Shown here: positions 25,101 to 35,059 of the stretch, in pieces
Layout of the letters: each line of letters begins with the position of its first letter
Numbering within the stretch: position 1 is the stretch's first letter
From: Podarcis raffonei
Taxonomy: Eukaryota; Chordata; Lepidosauria; Squamata; Lacertidae
DNA: 64,000 bases
NCBI RefSeq assembly: GCF_027172205.1
Contig: NC_070605.1
Coordinates: forward strand, 23,926,304-23,990,303
Direction of reading: 5' to 3'
Translations under genes and position numbers: made by a program
The notes under the pieces: generated by a model
What the model saw: only the letters and a program-made list of their open reading frames with translations
What the model was told of the DNA's origin: nothing
Database searches by the model: none

Positions 25101-28100
25101 AAAAACCCAAATTAAGAAATTAAGCTGTTTAGCTTTTGGGGGCGGGGAGGTCACTTCCACCAATTGCTCACCCGCCTGCCCACCACTGCAGATCACACAC
25201 CTCGCCGCAGTCGCCAATTGTCTGCCCACTTACTGCCACCTACAGCCCATTTGCCACAGCCACCAATCGCCTGCCCAATCGCTGCTACCACAGCCAATTG
25301 CCAGCAGGCTTTGCTGCAGCCACCAATCACCCGCCCAATCGCCACTGCCAATCTCCTACTTGCTGCTGCCATTAATCACGTCCCCCCTCTGCATTCACTA
25401 TCTGTGTAAAAGACGACACCCAATTTTTGCCTCTTTTTTTTTAGCAAAAAGCATCGTCTTAAACATGGAAAAATACAGTAATTGCCTGCATAAGGTCTGT
25501 TAAGTTTTTGAATGACTACACAAACACGGCAGTTCGGTTTTACAGGTGTTCTCCCCGACCCCGCTGATCAACCAAGCAATGCCCAGCGGGTCAGAGCCCT
25601 GGAAATTCAGGAGAAAAAAACTAAACCACGTTACCCTTCAGGATATAGGGAGATTCAGCAACATGTGCACCGCCATAAAGAATCTCCACCTTTAAGCCTT
25701 CCTTGACACTTCCGTATAACCGATATCGCATGAGAAAGGAGCCATCGTTCCTGTCCAGAAACTTAGGGACATGGATTTGAACGACTTCTTTGGGGGAGAT
25801 GGGTTTGATTTTCACTTCAAATTGTGCATTTCCTAAAGAAGAAGAAAACAGATATAACTTTAGACATTCTGCATTACTTGCTTTAAGTTAACACCTTGGC
25901 TGTGAGGTGTGTCCCCCCACCTGACCTGGCAGGGCCCGGACTGACTCCAGCTACAAAAGTAAAGGCTGCTGAAGAGACTCTTGGGCTAGGGCATTGTTTA
26001 AGAGGTTTTGTTGGGGAGGGGTGTTGTTGCTGTTAATTTTTTGTATATTTGTTTTGGATCTAATTGTGATTTATGCGGAAATCGTTCGATTTGATTTGTG
26101 TACTTTTTGATGTTTTAATTTATGGTTGAGGACTACTTTTGTTACGTTTGTAATTATGTAATTTTTTCATGCTGTAAGTGGCCTTGAGTATGGTTTTGGC
26201 TATAGAAACGTGGCACACAAAATGTATGTATGTATGTATGTATACGATAAGCCCTGCTGAATCAGATCAACAGCGGCTAACCACAATGACTATATTCTAC
26301 CTGTACTCTCCCCAGTTTTGATTCCAAGCAACTGGTATCCAGAGGCACCTTCTCCGACAATGGAGGGGCAGAACAAAGATATCATGGTTCGAAACCAATG
26401 ATGAACTTAACTGCTGTGAATTTATGTAATCCCATTCTAAAAGCCATCCAAATTGTTGGCCATCACTACTTCTTGCGGGAGCTAACTATGTGCTGTGTAA
26501 AGAAGTACTTTCTTTTGTCTCTCCTGCATCTTCTACCATTCAACTTCAATGGAAGCGCCCGAGTTTTAGTATTACAAGAGGGAAAACTTTTTATATACCG
26601 TATATCCCTATTCACTCTCTCAACATCAGGCATAATGTTAGGCACCTCTATCGTATTTTGTGACTCGGAAACTCTCCAATTACAATGCCACTTCAGTAGC
26701 AGAATTAATAACCTTGTTTTCATGTCTCTCAGCATTAGCTACTCTTCCTTACGAAAACACAGCCGTGTGCAATTCTTTGATCCCATGCAAGAGCAGGAAA
26801 GTCACAGAATTTGATACAGGCTGGCAAATACAGCCACAACCTGTACCCACATCACAAGTGAATCAGCCTTAATGTAAACTGACAATTTAAAAAAGGATGA
26901 AAACAGAAGATGCTACCTTAGGCTATACCATCATCTCAACGTAAACAAAGCCAAGTAATACAAACAGAAATAGGAAGAGGAGTTAAGAGCGCTTGCAAGC
27001 GAAGCAGTCTGAATCCTGGCACTGTGGACAGAATGAAAGTTGATCAACTACTCAGTCAACTTTATACCTGTGCAAAAGTCTGGCGAGTGTGCCATTTCAG
27101 AACAGCGTGCCAACCATGTTGTTCCAATGCCAAGTGCACGAAAGCGTGATCCTGCCTAACGTACACATTTTTTGGTAGTGTACAAAATGAGCCACTCTTC
27201 TTACAGCTCACCAGAAATAACCATATCCTCTTGCAGCTTATTTTACGGATGACCTGGCAATATACTCAAACCCTGTTGCAGGCAAGTTGGGCCTGTTTTG
27301 CTCCCGCCACTTTGATGATGCACCCTACCTCCTCAGGATGTTGGCAGGCTATTAGCTTGCTTGTCATTTTCACCTTGAACGTCCATTTGAAAGGGTGTGA
27401 AAGTATATCACTCTTGCGCAACCACCTTTTCTTGCCTTTAAATTTCTTCTTGCCGTCCTTACTTGCTGGCGCATATATGTCAACTATGACGCCTGCCCTG
27501 TGACCTTGAAAATAGCTTTGCCCAGGCCCATGATCCCAAAACAGACTTTGCAGGAAAAGCTTGCTGGCAGAACCAGGGATAAGGAACATACTAGATTGTG
27601 GAATAGATCCATCATTCACATACAAAGCTGGGTGTCGGGGAGTCTTTATTTTGAGATTAAAAGGAGGGTAAGGACAACAAATATCTGTGGTCTTTCAAAT
27701 ATCATTGGACTCCCAACTCATGGAACAACATGAGCCTGTTTGAGCCAGACTCTGCGACCATCTCTTTTTTTAACATTTGATTTCCAACAGTTTGCAGGTG
27801 GCAATGTTCAGCTTCTTGGTAGTGGCACCCGCCCTGTGGAACGCCCTCCCATCAAATGTCAAGGAAATAAACAACTACCTGACTTTTAGAAGACATCTGA
27901 AGGCAGCCCTGTATCGTGAGGTTTTTAATGTTTGATGTTTTTATCGTGTTTTTAATATTCTGTTGGGAGCCGCCCAGAGTGGCTGGGGAAACCCAGCCAG
28001 ATGGATGGGGTATAAATAATAAAGTATTATTATTACTATTATTATTACCATATGTAGAGCCAGTGTAGCAATTAAGAGTATTAAGCTAGGACTAAGGAGT

Positions 28101-29610
28101 CCCAAGTTAAAATCTGTATTGAGCCATGGGGCAGTCATTATCTCTCAGACGAGCCTACCTCACAGGGCTGTGGCAAGAGTAAAAGCGGGAGGATTTTTTA
28201 AATATCTTGTAGGAAAGACAGAATATAAATGTAAATGTAATAATAAATAAATAAGGGGAGGAAACCTTTCCTAATGAAAGAGTCTAAATCTGGGAATGGG
28301 ATCATTGCTACCTCTATGCCTATGACCAGCTCTTGCACACAGCTTTTAACATGACTTAACGCTGGACTCAAACTGCACCTATGAAACCTCTGCAATGAAT
28401 ATGATCCAGGAGCAGGCGTCCTCCATCCTGCAACTTTGGCCTACCTTCCACAAGGACAGATGGTGGCGAGGCCCGGGTGTCACGTCAAAAATAACGCACA
28501 CCCACTGTGTAGATTGAGGGACGAGGGTGGTGCTGTGGGTTAAACCACAGAGCCTAGGGCTTGCCAATCAGAAGGTCGGCGGTTCGAATCCCCGCAACCG
28601 GGTGAGCTCCCATTGCTCGGTCCCATCTCCTGCCAACCTAGCAGTTCGAAAGCACGTCAAAGTGCAAGTAGATAAATAGGTACTGCTCCGGCGGGAAGGT
28701 AAACGGTGTTTCTGTGTGCTGCTCTGGTTTGCCAGAAGCAGCTTAGTCATGCTGGCCACATGACTCGGAAGCTGTACGCCGGCTCCCTCGGCCAATAAAG
28801 CGAGATGAGCGCTGCAACCCCAGAGTCGGCCACGACTGCACCTAATGGTCAGGGGTCCCTTTACCTTTACTTACTGTAGATTAAAAAAATAAAAATTTAG
28901 CACAGCACTGGAAAAGGTTCTTCTTGTTCTTCCGGTTGTTTTTTAAATGTGAGCCTGTGCTAAGAATGCCCAGGAAGCTGCCCGACGCCAAACCGGGCTA
29001 CTAGTCCACCTAGCTCGCTACTGCCCACACTGACCGGCAGCAGCAACTCTCCACGGTTTCGCACAGGGGATCCTAATAACTCCAAACTCTCCATGAAGAT
29101 GCTCAACCCTTCCGCCCCGCCTGGCCGCCTTCTCCCGCCTCACGAGGGCCTGCCGCCCCTTGTCCTTGACACGTCGGCTGCAAAGCCAGGCGCGGCTTCC
29201 GGGGCGCAGCAGGACCCGTCGGGCAGCAGAGAGCCCTCCTGTCAGCCAGACGCCGCGGCGCTGGGCGTCTCCCGTGCGAGGCGGGTCTCCAAACCTCGCT
29301 CGGAGGCGCCTTGGCCGGCCCAGAAGGAGACTCAGGAGAAGCTGCTCCGACGCCTGCGCGGCGCAATACCTGGCGGGGAGCGCGTGAAGTTGCGCCCGTC
29401 GCTGCCGACCGCCTGCAGCCAGAAATACCGGACGGGGAGGGTGGCCTCGGCCCGCAAGCCGGGCCCCCAAACCAGGCTCCTTTCCGCGCTCACCGCCGGC
29501 GGAGGCTCCGCAGCAGCCGCTTCCGAGAAGCTCTGCCGGGAAGCCCACAAGACGGCAGTCCCGAGCAGCAGCGCGGTTTGCAAACAGCCGCGCGCGCCCC
29601 TGGGCAGCAT
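16412..29610 (-). CDS. POGLUT3: Protein O-glucosyltransferase 3 (KDEL motif-containing protein 2), complete
   Basis: Eight coding exons: 29370-29610, 25635-25832, 24348-24631, 22377-22593, 20865-21061, 18765-18959, 17133-17237 and 16412-16537. They total 1563 nt (520 aa; human about 507). All introns are GT-AG and phases agree. The enzyme moves glucose from UDP-glucose to serines in EGF repeats (Notch, fibrillins) in the ER lumen. Residues about 9-30 are a signal peptide. A filamin-like domain follows (RSLVWGPGL, then [20 protein letters not shown]), then the CAP10 glycosyltransferase domain ([58 protein letters not shown]). The C terminus is KEEL, a KDEL-type retrieval signal. POGLUT3 rather than POGLUT2 is chosen because EXPH5 and C11orf65 flank it. 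The start is fixed by an in-frame TAG 12 nt upstream. It looks intact. Confidence 0.96.
17133..17237 (-). CDS. POGLUT3: POGLUT3 exon 7
   Basis: 105 bp, phase 0. Acceptor ctaatccttag, donor gttagt. Encodes [14 protein letters not shown]...[14 protein letters not shown]. Confidence 0.96.
17323..17381. repeat. (TCCTA)n pentanucleotide array
   Basis: About 11-12 units of tccta with one variant unit (ttcta). It lies 86 bp upstream of POGLUT3 exon 7, in the intron. Confidence 0.95.
18255..18410 (+). mobile_element. L2-type LINE 3' tail
   Basis: The segment gttagccgccctgagccc, then gggtataaataaaaaatta, then (TTA/TTG)n. The same tail appears at 51895-51985. Confidence 0.65.
18508..18730 (-). mobile_element. 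Tigger-like MITE, copy 1
   Basis: The ends cagtggtacctcaggtta and its inverse taacctgaggtaccactg are flanked by TA on both sides. Reversed relative to most copies. Its right end is 34 bp from the POGLUT3 exon 6 donor. Confidence 0.85.
18765..18959 (-). CDS. POGLUT3: POGLUT3 exon 6
   Basis: 195 bp, phase 0 at both ends. Acceptor tctcccctcag, donor gtaatc. It carries [16 protein letters not shown] and [20 protein letters not shown], the most conserved part of CAP10 enzymes. Confidence 0.97.
19291..19488 (+). mobile_element. Tigger-like MITE, copy 2
   Basis: TA-flanked cagtggtacctcgggtta...taacccgaggtaccactg. Opposite orientation to copies 1 and 3. Confidence 0.85.
19600..19690 (+). mobile_element. 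tRNA-derived SINE fragment (second family)
   Basis: The text gaaagacctctgtttaagat, then cctggagggctattccctgc, matches the middle of the SINE at 2605-2765. Confidence 0.4.
19694..19935 (-). mobile_element. Tigger-like MITE, copy 3
   Basis: TA-flanked. The left terminus is changed to cactggtacc, the right terminus is intact. The third copy within 1.43 kb. Confidence 0.83.
20386..20712 (+). mobile_element. L2-clade LINE 3' end
   Basis: The strand reads an ORF2 C terminus like [20 protein letters not shown], then the UTR gccgcccagagtggcgggga, then (TTA)n. It ends in the intron about 150 bp from the exon 5 donor. Confidence 0.75.
20865..21061 (-). CDS. POGLUT3: POGLUT3 exon 5
   Basis: 197 bp. 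Acceptor ttaattccag, donor gtatac. Encodes [20 protein letters not shown] and AGITGYFFF...MGFFDFFK. Confidence 0.96.
21120..21200. mobile_element. hAT-like MITE fragment
   Basis: One half of the tctacaactcccatcagccc palindrome family, next to POGLUT3 exon 5. Confidence 0.45.
21373..22023. mobile_element. AT-rich inverted-repeat element with GATTTAAATC motifs
   Basis: 651 bp in POGLUT3 intron 4. The outer ends cagagtggat and atccactctg are perfect inverted repeats. Both ends carry runs of gatttaaatc and aaatcgatttaaatc, themselves palindromes. The middle has no coding capacity. No clear duplication flanks it and I cannot assign a superfamily. Confidence 0.6.
22085..22262 (-). mobile_element. 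L2-clade LINE 3' end with (ATA)n
   Basis: Starts with about 15 AAT units (22092-22137), then cccttccggctgggtttccc in the reverse orientation. Confidence 0.7.
22377..22593 (-). CDS. POGLUT3: POGLUT3 exon 4
   Basis: 217 bp. Acceptor cttgttttag, donor gtaaca. Encodes [17 protein letters not shown]...[16 protein letters not shown]...[14 protein letters not shown]. Confidence 0.97.
22622..22965 (+). mobile_element. L2-clade LINE 3' end
   Basis: Same family and layout as 20386-20712, starting 29 bp from the POGLUT3 exon 4 acceptor (on the intron side). The tail has decayed to aataaatcagtagtag. Confidence 0.7.
22966..24161. other. POGLUT3 intron 3, mostly unique
   Basis: Holds a tRNA-SINE trace at about 23180-23330 (gtctccagtggggactggta). 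Nothing else is recognised; the open frames here have no familiar content. Confidence 0.35.
24162..24293. mobile_element. hAT-like palindromic MITE
   Basis: The ends cagggtggctaacctgtgg and ccacaggttagccatccttg are inverted. The interior has acaattcccatcagcccc against atgggagttgtagtt. It lies 55 bp downstream of the exon 3 donor. Confidence 0.7.
24348..24631 (-). CDS. POGLUT3: POGLUT3 exon 3
   Basis: 284 bp. Acceptor gtcttcttcag, donor gtatat. Encodes [20 protein letters not shown], then [17 protein letters not shown] and [20 protein letters not shown]. This is the start of the CAP10 domain. Confidence 0.97.
24832..24967. mobile_element. hAT-like hairpin MITE
   Basis: Nearly whole-length palindrome (ttggactacagttcccacca against tggtgggagttgtagtccaa). 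The flanks tttcaaac and gtttaaac match at 6 of 8. A solitary half of a sister element sits just before it at about 24740-24815. Confidence 0.75.
25049..25479. mobile_element. MITE with ttccatgtataagacg ends
   Basis: The ends cagttttttccatgtataag and acatggaaaaatacagta are inverted, with subterminal repeats ataagacgcccccatg and gcatcgtctt. The interior (25195-25390) is a degenerate tandem array of ccaatcgcctgcc-like units. Confidence 0.6.
25635..25832 (-). CDS. POGLUT3: POGLUT3 exon 2
   Basis: 198 bp. Acceptor cttcttctttag, donor gtaacg. Encodes [20 protein letters not shown] and SPYILKG: the main part of the filamin-like domain. Confidence 0.97.
25980..26250 (+). mobile_element. LINE 3' tail with (GTAT)n
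   Basis: The text gtggccttgagtatggtttt, then aaaatgtatgtatgtatgta, fits a degraded L2/CR1-type terminus. Confidence 0.4.
26251..27804. other. POGLUT3 intron 1, nothing recognised
   Basis: No exon, RNA gene or familiar element. The open frames of 90-140 codons have no recognisable motif. Confidence 0.4.
27805..28048 (+). mobile_element. L2-clade LINE 3' end
   Basis: [20 protein letters not shown]-like frame, then gccgcccagagtggctgggg and a (TTA)n tail. Confidence 0.75.
28053..28255 (+). mobile_element. MIR-like CORE-SINE
   Basis: Features agccagtgtagcaattaaga, a core region, and ctacctcacagggctgtggc followed by a tail. Confidence 0.5.
28516..28870 (+). mobile_element. Sauria SINE with BovB-like tail
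   Basis: Complete copy: tRNA-type head with ggttcgaatcccc, body, and the tail aggggtccctttaccttta. The flanks gtgtagatt (28507-28515) and actgtagatt (28873-28882) look like a target duplication. Confidence 0.88.
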
Positions 29611-29800
29611 TGCCTGGGCCTAAGCGATGGGGGGGGGAGGTCCACTCCGACGCCCCTCCTGGTTCCCCTCCGAAGTTTTTGCAAACTTTGCTGCTTCTTT
29701 TTGGGGGGTGGGGGAGAAATATAGAGCGCCTTGATTTGATTGGGACGTTTGATGGCCAATCACGAGGGGCGGCAACATCCTTTTTCCTCTCCAAAGCGCG
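29010..29800 (-). promoter_or_regulatory. POGLUT3: CpG island and promoter of POGLUT3
   Basis: Very CpG-rich DNA covers exon 1 and its flanks. Upstream of the ATG lie a CCAAT box on the minus strand (plus attgg at 29739-29743) and one on the plus strand (29756-29760), about 130-150 bp away. There is no clear TATA box. This fits a constitutive CpG promoter. Confidence 0.75.
29370..29610 (-). CDS. POGLUT3: POGLUT3 exon 1 with start codon
   Basis: ATG at 29610 with TAG in frame 12 nt upstream; donor gtattg. Begins MLPRGARGC, then the hydrophobic [14 protein letters not shown], then RSLVWGPGL and an NFT sequon near the end. Confidence 0.95.
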
Positions 29801-30071
29801 GCGCCCAGGCAGAAATCCAAATTGGTCCCGGTGGAGCGGAGGAGGGTCTCTATTCTTAGGGGCCAAGTCCCCTTTGGTTCCCCGTTAAAATGTTGGAGGG
29901 GGCGGACCCCCCCCAAAAAGGTTGATGGACACTGCCATTCAAGTTGCGTAGGTGCACCCCATCATGTGATCAATTTACAGAGGGGGAAAATACAGCAAAA
30001 TAATTTACACAGGGCGAAAAATACAGCAAATAGAGGAAGAGGGGTTTGCATTAGCATGCGCAGCTCTGGAT

Positions 30072-30163
30072 CATAGCTGTCAACTTTTCCCTTTTCCTGC
30101 GAGGAATCCTATTCGGAATAAGGGAATTTCCCTTTTTAAAAAAGGGAAACGTTGACACCTATG
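30072..30163. mobile_element. 92-bp hAT MITE with perfect duplication
   Basis: The inverted ends catagctgtcaac and gttgacacctatg are flanked by identical 8-mers ctctggat (30064-30071 and 30164-30171). The arms cttttcccttttcc and aaaaaagggaaacg pair into a hairpin. Confidence 0.85.
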
Positions 30164-30363
30164 CTCTGGATTGAACTGCTACACTTAAAAAAAATCGCAA
30201 AGCCGCTTTTTTATATAACTCGCCGAAATGCCTCACAGTCGTCAACATGGTCTGGTAGTGGAGTCTACCAGAATTCTTCCTCAAATTCGATGATAAGCAA
30301 AGCAGAAGGCAGGATGAGGGGAAAAACCGCTGGCTTGGTATTGAAGCCAAGAGCATAGGTATA

Positions 30364-30589
30364 CAGTGGTACCTCGGGTTACATACGCTTCAGGTTACAG
30401 ACTCCTCTAACCCAGAAATAGTGCTTCAGGTTAAGAACTTTGCTTCAGGATGAGAACAGAAATTGTGCTCTGGCAGCACGGCGGCAGCGGGAGGCCCCAT
30501 TAGCTAAAGTGGTGCTTCAGGTTAAGAACAGTTTCAGGTTAAGAACGGACCTCCGGAACGAATTAAGTACTTAACCAGAGGTACCACTG
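30364..30589 (+). mobile_element. Tigger-like MITE, copy 4
   Basis: TA-flanked cagtggtacctcgggtta...gaggtaccactg. The longest family form, with the internal ggcggcagcgggaggcccca. Confidence 0.88.
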
Positions 30590-30824
30590 TATGTATAAAC
30601 ATAAGCGCACATATAGTATATGAAAAGCCAAGAGCATGGGAGTTGTCATTCAGTGCCAGCAACACTGCTCAATTACATTTTGGTAACTAGTGTGGATGCT
30701 GAAACACCTCGACCCTTTAGATTCTCAGGACTTTGAGATTACAGTACAAGTATTGACTGAAGAATAAAACAGCCCATCTTGCTCCTTTTAAGCCAGCCTT
30801 GTAAATAAGTCCACAAAAAGTTGC

Positions 30825-30826
<2 letters not shown>

Positions 30827-30868
<42 letters not shown>
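30827..30868. repeat. (TTA)n microsatellite
   Basis: About 14 units with no obvious LINE tail attached. Confidence 0.9.
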
Positions 30869-30871
<3 letters not shown>

Positions 30872-30900
30872 CACAGGAGACTGCCTTCTCTAGAGATAGT

Positions 30901-31197
30901 AAAGGTAAAGGTACCCCTGCCGGTACGGGCCAGTCTTGCCAGACTCTAGGGTTGTGCGCTCATCTCACTCTATAGGCCGGGAGCCAGCGCTGTCCGCAAA
31001 CACTTCCGGGTCACGTGGCCAGCGTGACAAGCTGCATCTGGCGAGCCAGCGCAGCACATGGAATGCCGTTTACCTTCCCGCTAGTAAGCGGTCCCTATTT
31101 ATCTACTTGCACCCGGGGGTGCTTTCGAACTGAGATGCCAAGGATTAAACCTGGGACCTTCCGTATTCAAAGCAGTTGCTCTACCACTGAGCTATCT
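30901..31197 (-). mobile_element. Sauria-type SINE with a different tRNA head
   Basis: Read in reverse, the tail (from aaaggtaaaggtacccctgc) and body are Sauria SINE. The head is atagctcagtggtagagcaa with gtttaatccttggcatctc, which is the head of the second SINE family (2605-2765). Confidence 0.75.
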
Positions 31198-32882
31198 TAT
31201 GTATGGCTCTTCCACCTTTTTCTGGGGGGTGGCATAAGCGGGAAAGGAGAACCCTGCCCCTTTGCAGCAGCTCACTGCATTTGCATGCTGGCCACAGAGC
31301 TGTTCACCCCTCAGCATCCAGCCTCCTTTAGCAGTCTGCATGCAGTTTCCTCCTCATTGATGTGCCAGCAGGCTCCCGCTTAAATGCAAATCGGTTTTGA
31401 GCACCAGCTTGATCTTCAGACCTGATTGTGAAGTGTTCCGCATATCCTGCCTTTGGGCACTCCAAGGCAACTAATTATCCCTTGCTCATGTCTGCAGTGC
31501 ATCAGGCAAGCTGCTCCTGGAAGGCACTGCCAGTTAAAAAGCTGGCAAGGAACAGAATACAACACATTACACCCACCGTTCACTTCAACAAAGGAAGCTC
31601 CTGTGCGCTCCCCGTTCCTTCTCCTCAAGAGTGAATGCAGGTCATTTTATTCAGGAGCTCCAGACATGCATGAGTGTCCAACCAACTAGCCTTTTACTTA
31701 AGAAGCTGTTTTGCAGCAGGCAAGAATATTTGTCCACCCGGCACAGTACTGCCTCTAAGGTCTCAGGCTGCGCTGCCAATAATCCTTTTAACAGAAGATG
31801 CCATTAATGCATGCGGAGTTAGCTAGGATGCAGCTCTTCGCTGAATCTCATCAGGGTAGTGCTGAAAAAGCAAGAGTTATTTGTGTTCAGGCTGTTGAGA
31901 GCAGTTTGCCTTACTCTGCAGTTTTCAGTATTTATACTGCAGGGGAGTATTTATGTGTGGCTTGAAACAGGATTTTTGAGATGTATTTAAAAGTTTGTGG
32001 GACAGAACTAAAAAGCAGTGTTCTAGAACTGTAAGTCACTTTTGCACGGGGGGGGGGGGATAGACTTTAGACATTTGTGTGAGGCTCAGGAAATGTCTAG
32101 TTACATCCCTGCAAGCAGGTGATCAGTAAAGCCAGTCAACGTTAGATTGTACCATTGGGTGAACCGCAGTTTGTTTTCTTAATCCTCCAGACTCTGCCAA
32201 ACTCCTTTAGGATCAGTCTCAGACCCTTCATGCCCTAATTGCCTGAGCTATTTCCCTCTGGCTACTTTCACCTTGATTTTTTTTTAATCGAATTTTAGAT
32301 ATCTTATACATAAAGCCTTGGAACTACTCTCCTTTTGCTATGTTAACTTGATAAAAAAAATGTGTAAAATGACTTCTTGTGTGACTGGATTCATTTCTCA
32401 GCCTGTTTGCTTTCAGTTGTTTTATGCTTTGCTTTACTTTTAGTTACTCCTTAATATTATTTTACAGTAATAACCTACCTTTCTCTAATAAAATTCAGGG
32501 CAAGACACGAGTTATCCCCCACCCAAGCTATGTGGTTCATGTTTCCTTCAGGCGCTAGGCCTACTCCACTTGAGACATATCCCACTATTAAAGAGGAAGA
32601 AACCATTCACATAGGAATTTCTGTATGCGTATTTGCTACCACTGTTGTGAAAACAGTGTGTGCCTTTGAAAAACAAAACAAAACTGTAGGGCATTAAGAA
32701 TGGATACAAAAGACATATGAATAAGACAAAATGAACTGTGATTTCAGAAGAAATACACTCCCTTTATTTAAAAATAGTAGTAGTCAATACTAATGGCTTA
32801 TTTTTAAATCAAAGTTTTTTCTGCATAAAATGAGAGTGGCCAACCTGCATTACAGGAGCCACAAACCGGAAGATCACTAAAT
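31198..32882. other. Spacer, nothing recognised
   Basis: Unique-looking intergenic DNA upstream of POGLUT3. Short G run at 32048-32058. No exon or element identified. Confidence 0.4.
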
Positions 32883-33024
32883 CAGGAGCGGGGAATCTGT
32901 GGCCTTCCAGCTGTCGCTGTGACTACAACTCCCATCATCCCAGACCAAATGGCAGTGCTTGTTGGTGCTGATGAGAGTGGGGACTCCAATAGCATCTGGG
33001 AGCGCCACAGGTTCCCCATCCCTG
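32883..33024. mobile_element. hAT-like MITE
   Basis: The ends caggagcggggaatctgtgg and ccacaggttccccatccctg are inverted. The interior is the actacaactcccatcatccc family. Confidence 0.65.
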
Positions 33025-33643
33025 AATTGATCTAGCTGGGAGCCATTTCTAGATTGTGAGACAGATCCTTGGATTTCCCAACCATCATGGGGCCATTTTG
33101 GCAGCTAAAGCGGGCAGCCCGCCTGTCTATCAGGCGAACAGTTTCTCAAACAGGGCTCTTTGGCAGGTGCTGCCAGCCCAGCAGGGCCTGCAAATCCTTT
33201 CGGCCGGGAGCTGCATCTTCACCTGCTCCAAGCCTTTAGTCATAATATGACGCCAGGTGAAGAGCAGGTGGACGTGGCTTGGTTGAAACAGCTTCAGAGG
33301 CAAAATGGGGATGTCTGCTGGGTGTAATTAAACACGCCAGCTGGAGCTTACCCACTGCCAGAGTCACACTCCTGTCTGCCTTTTTGGTATTGCACTGCTC
33401 CTATGTTTGTATGCCGGAGGCAAAACCACATCAAGGTGCACAGGAATATAAGAGGCATATAATACTCTTCATACTCTGGACTTAACTTCAGGCTGAGCTG
33501 CTGCCAAAATGACTGGCCACCACTGAGTTATATTCAAGCAAGACGGGATGTTGGGAGGCCTGAAAACACGAGAAAATAGACGTCGATTAAAGGGTTGCAG
33601 CTATCTCTCTTGTGCTTCAAAACACACATAAAATTTGCGTATA
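33025..33643. other. Spacer, nothing recognised
   Basis: Unique-looking DNA without identifiable content. Confidence 0.35.
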
Positions 33644-33858
33644 CAGTGGTACCTCAGGTTACATACGCTTCAGGTTACAGACTCCGCTAACCCAGAAATA
33701 TTACCTCAGGTTAAGAACTTTGCTTCAGGATGAAAACAGAAATCGTGCAGCAGCAGTAGGAGGCCCCATTAGCTAAAGTGGTGCTTCAGGTTAAGAACAG
33801 TTTCAGGTTAAGAACGGACCTCCGGAACGAATTAAGTACGTAACTAGAGGTACCACTG
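33644..33858 (+). mobile_element. Tigger-like MITE, copy 5
   Basis: TA-flanked cagtggtacctcaggtta...gaggtaccactg. Confidence 0.87.
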
Positions 33859-33928
33859 TATTGTGCGTTGCACTGCTCATTTCAGTGGAGGCAGCAGATG
33901 TGAGAGGTCAAGGCAATATACATACAGC

Positions 33929-34232
33929 CAGGGCTGGCCCAATATGCTATGGCACCTGAAGTGAGCCACAAAATGGCGCCCCATCCCTTGCTAAGAAAAG
34001 ACGAGGGAAGATGTACACGAGGAATGAGGGGGGTGGGATAAATACCTACATTGGAAACAAGGGTAGGAGGAGACCACCAGTGTCTCCCACTCACCAAGAT
34101 GCTGCTGTAGAGGTTGCTGCTACCTCAGCAAGCAGTGGGTGATGCATTTCTTGAAGGCCAGATCTGCTGCCCCTGTGGATGCTGCCACCTGAGGCAGCTG
34201 CCTCACCTTGCTTCATGGATGGGCCGGCCCTG
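33929..34232. mobile_element. hAT-like MITE (cagggctggccc family), whole
   Basis: The ends cagggctggccc and gggccggccctg are flanked by catacagc and gatacagc (7 of 8). This is the reference copy for the element interrupted by the L1 at 5613-9662. Confidence 0.8.
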
Positions 34233-34579
34233 GATACAGCGATGACCTACCTTGGTTAAATGAGCAGAGCAAGCCTTGCAGGAAATGCATATTCTGTGTG
34301 TGCTTTGGAGCTTGAATTACAGAAGCAAATGGATCAAGTCTAGCACTTTAGCTTTGCTGGCACTCAATAGTCTGCTTGCATGAGCAACGGAACAGCAGAG
34401 CAGGGGGACTCTCAGAATTTGGTAGGTCAGCTTCCGTCAGGGATTTCTGAGAAACTGGTCCATTGCCTACCCTGGATGGGGTTGCACTCCTCCTGAAAGA
34501 GCAGCTTTGCTTCTGGAGAATGCATTCTGGAGAATGCAGCCTTGTCACTGCAGGCCCAAATAACCTTAGTGGCTAAAAG

Positions 34580-34995
34580 CACCTTTTATCATCTCTGACT
34601 GGTACAGCAGCTACAACCATCCCTAGACCAAGAAAGCTTGGCCACAGTAGTCCGTGCATTGTTTACTTCTGGTCTGGATTACTGCAATGCGCTCAATGTG
34701 GGGCTTGACCCTTGTGCTTGACCCAGAAGCTGCTATTAGTGCAGAATACTGCAGCACAACTGCTGACAAGAGAACCTGTCAGCATGTAACATCTCTGCTC
34801 AGAGATCCGAACTGTTAGCCTATCCAGACATGTAGAATGTTGACATATATTTAAATCTGGTTCTTAGTTCATGTTAGATTTTAAATACTTTTTGAATGTT
34901 TTCAACAGTTGCTTTTAACTGTTTTATGACTGTCAATACCCTCATTTTATTATTTTTGCAAACCACTTTTGATGTTTTGTTACAATCAAGTGGAA
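34580..34995 (+). mobile_element. L2/CR1-clade LINE ORF2 3' part and tail
   Basis: Broken frames recall the motif LDYCNAL...LQ..QNAAARL (gattactgcaatgcgctcaa at about 34677-34697). The tail ends aaaataaataaataaaat. Confidence 0.6.
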
Positions 34996-35059
34996 TAGAA
35001 GAATCTTGCAAAATAAATAAATAAAATCACCACTTTTGGAGTGTTTTCTTATTATTTTA

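Noticed and set aside
25078-25503. 141-codon plus frame rich in Cys, His and Pro
   Set aside because: It follows a tandem array within a MITE.
29018-29866. Several overlapping 140-280 codon frames in the POGLUT3 CpG island
   Set aside because: GC-rich DNA has few stops. Only the 29370-29610 minus frame has a signal peptide, homology and a donor.
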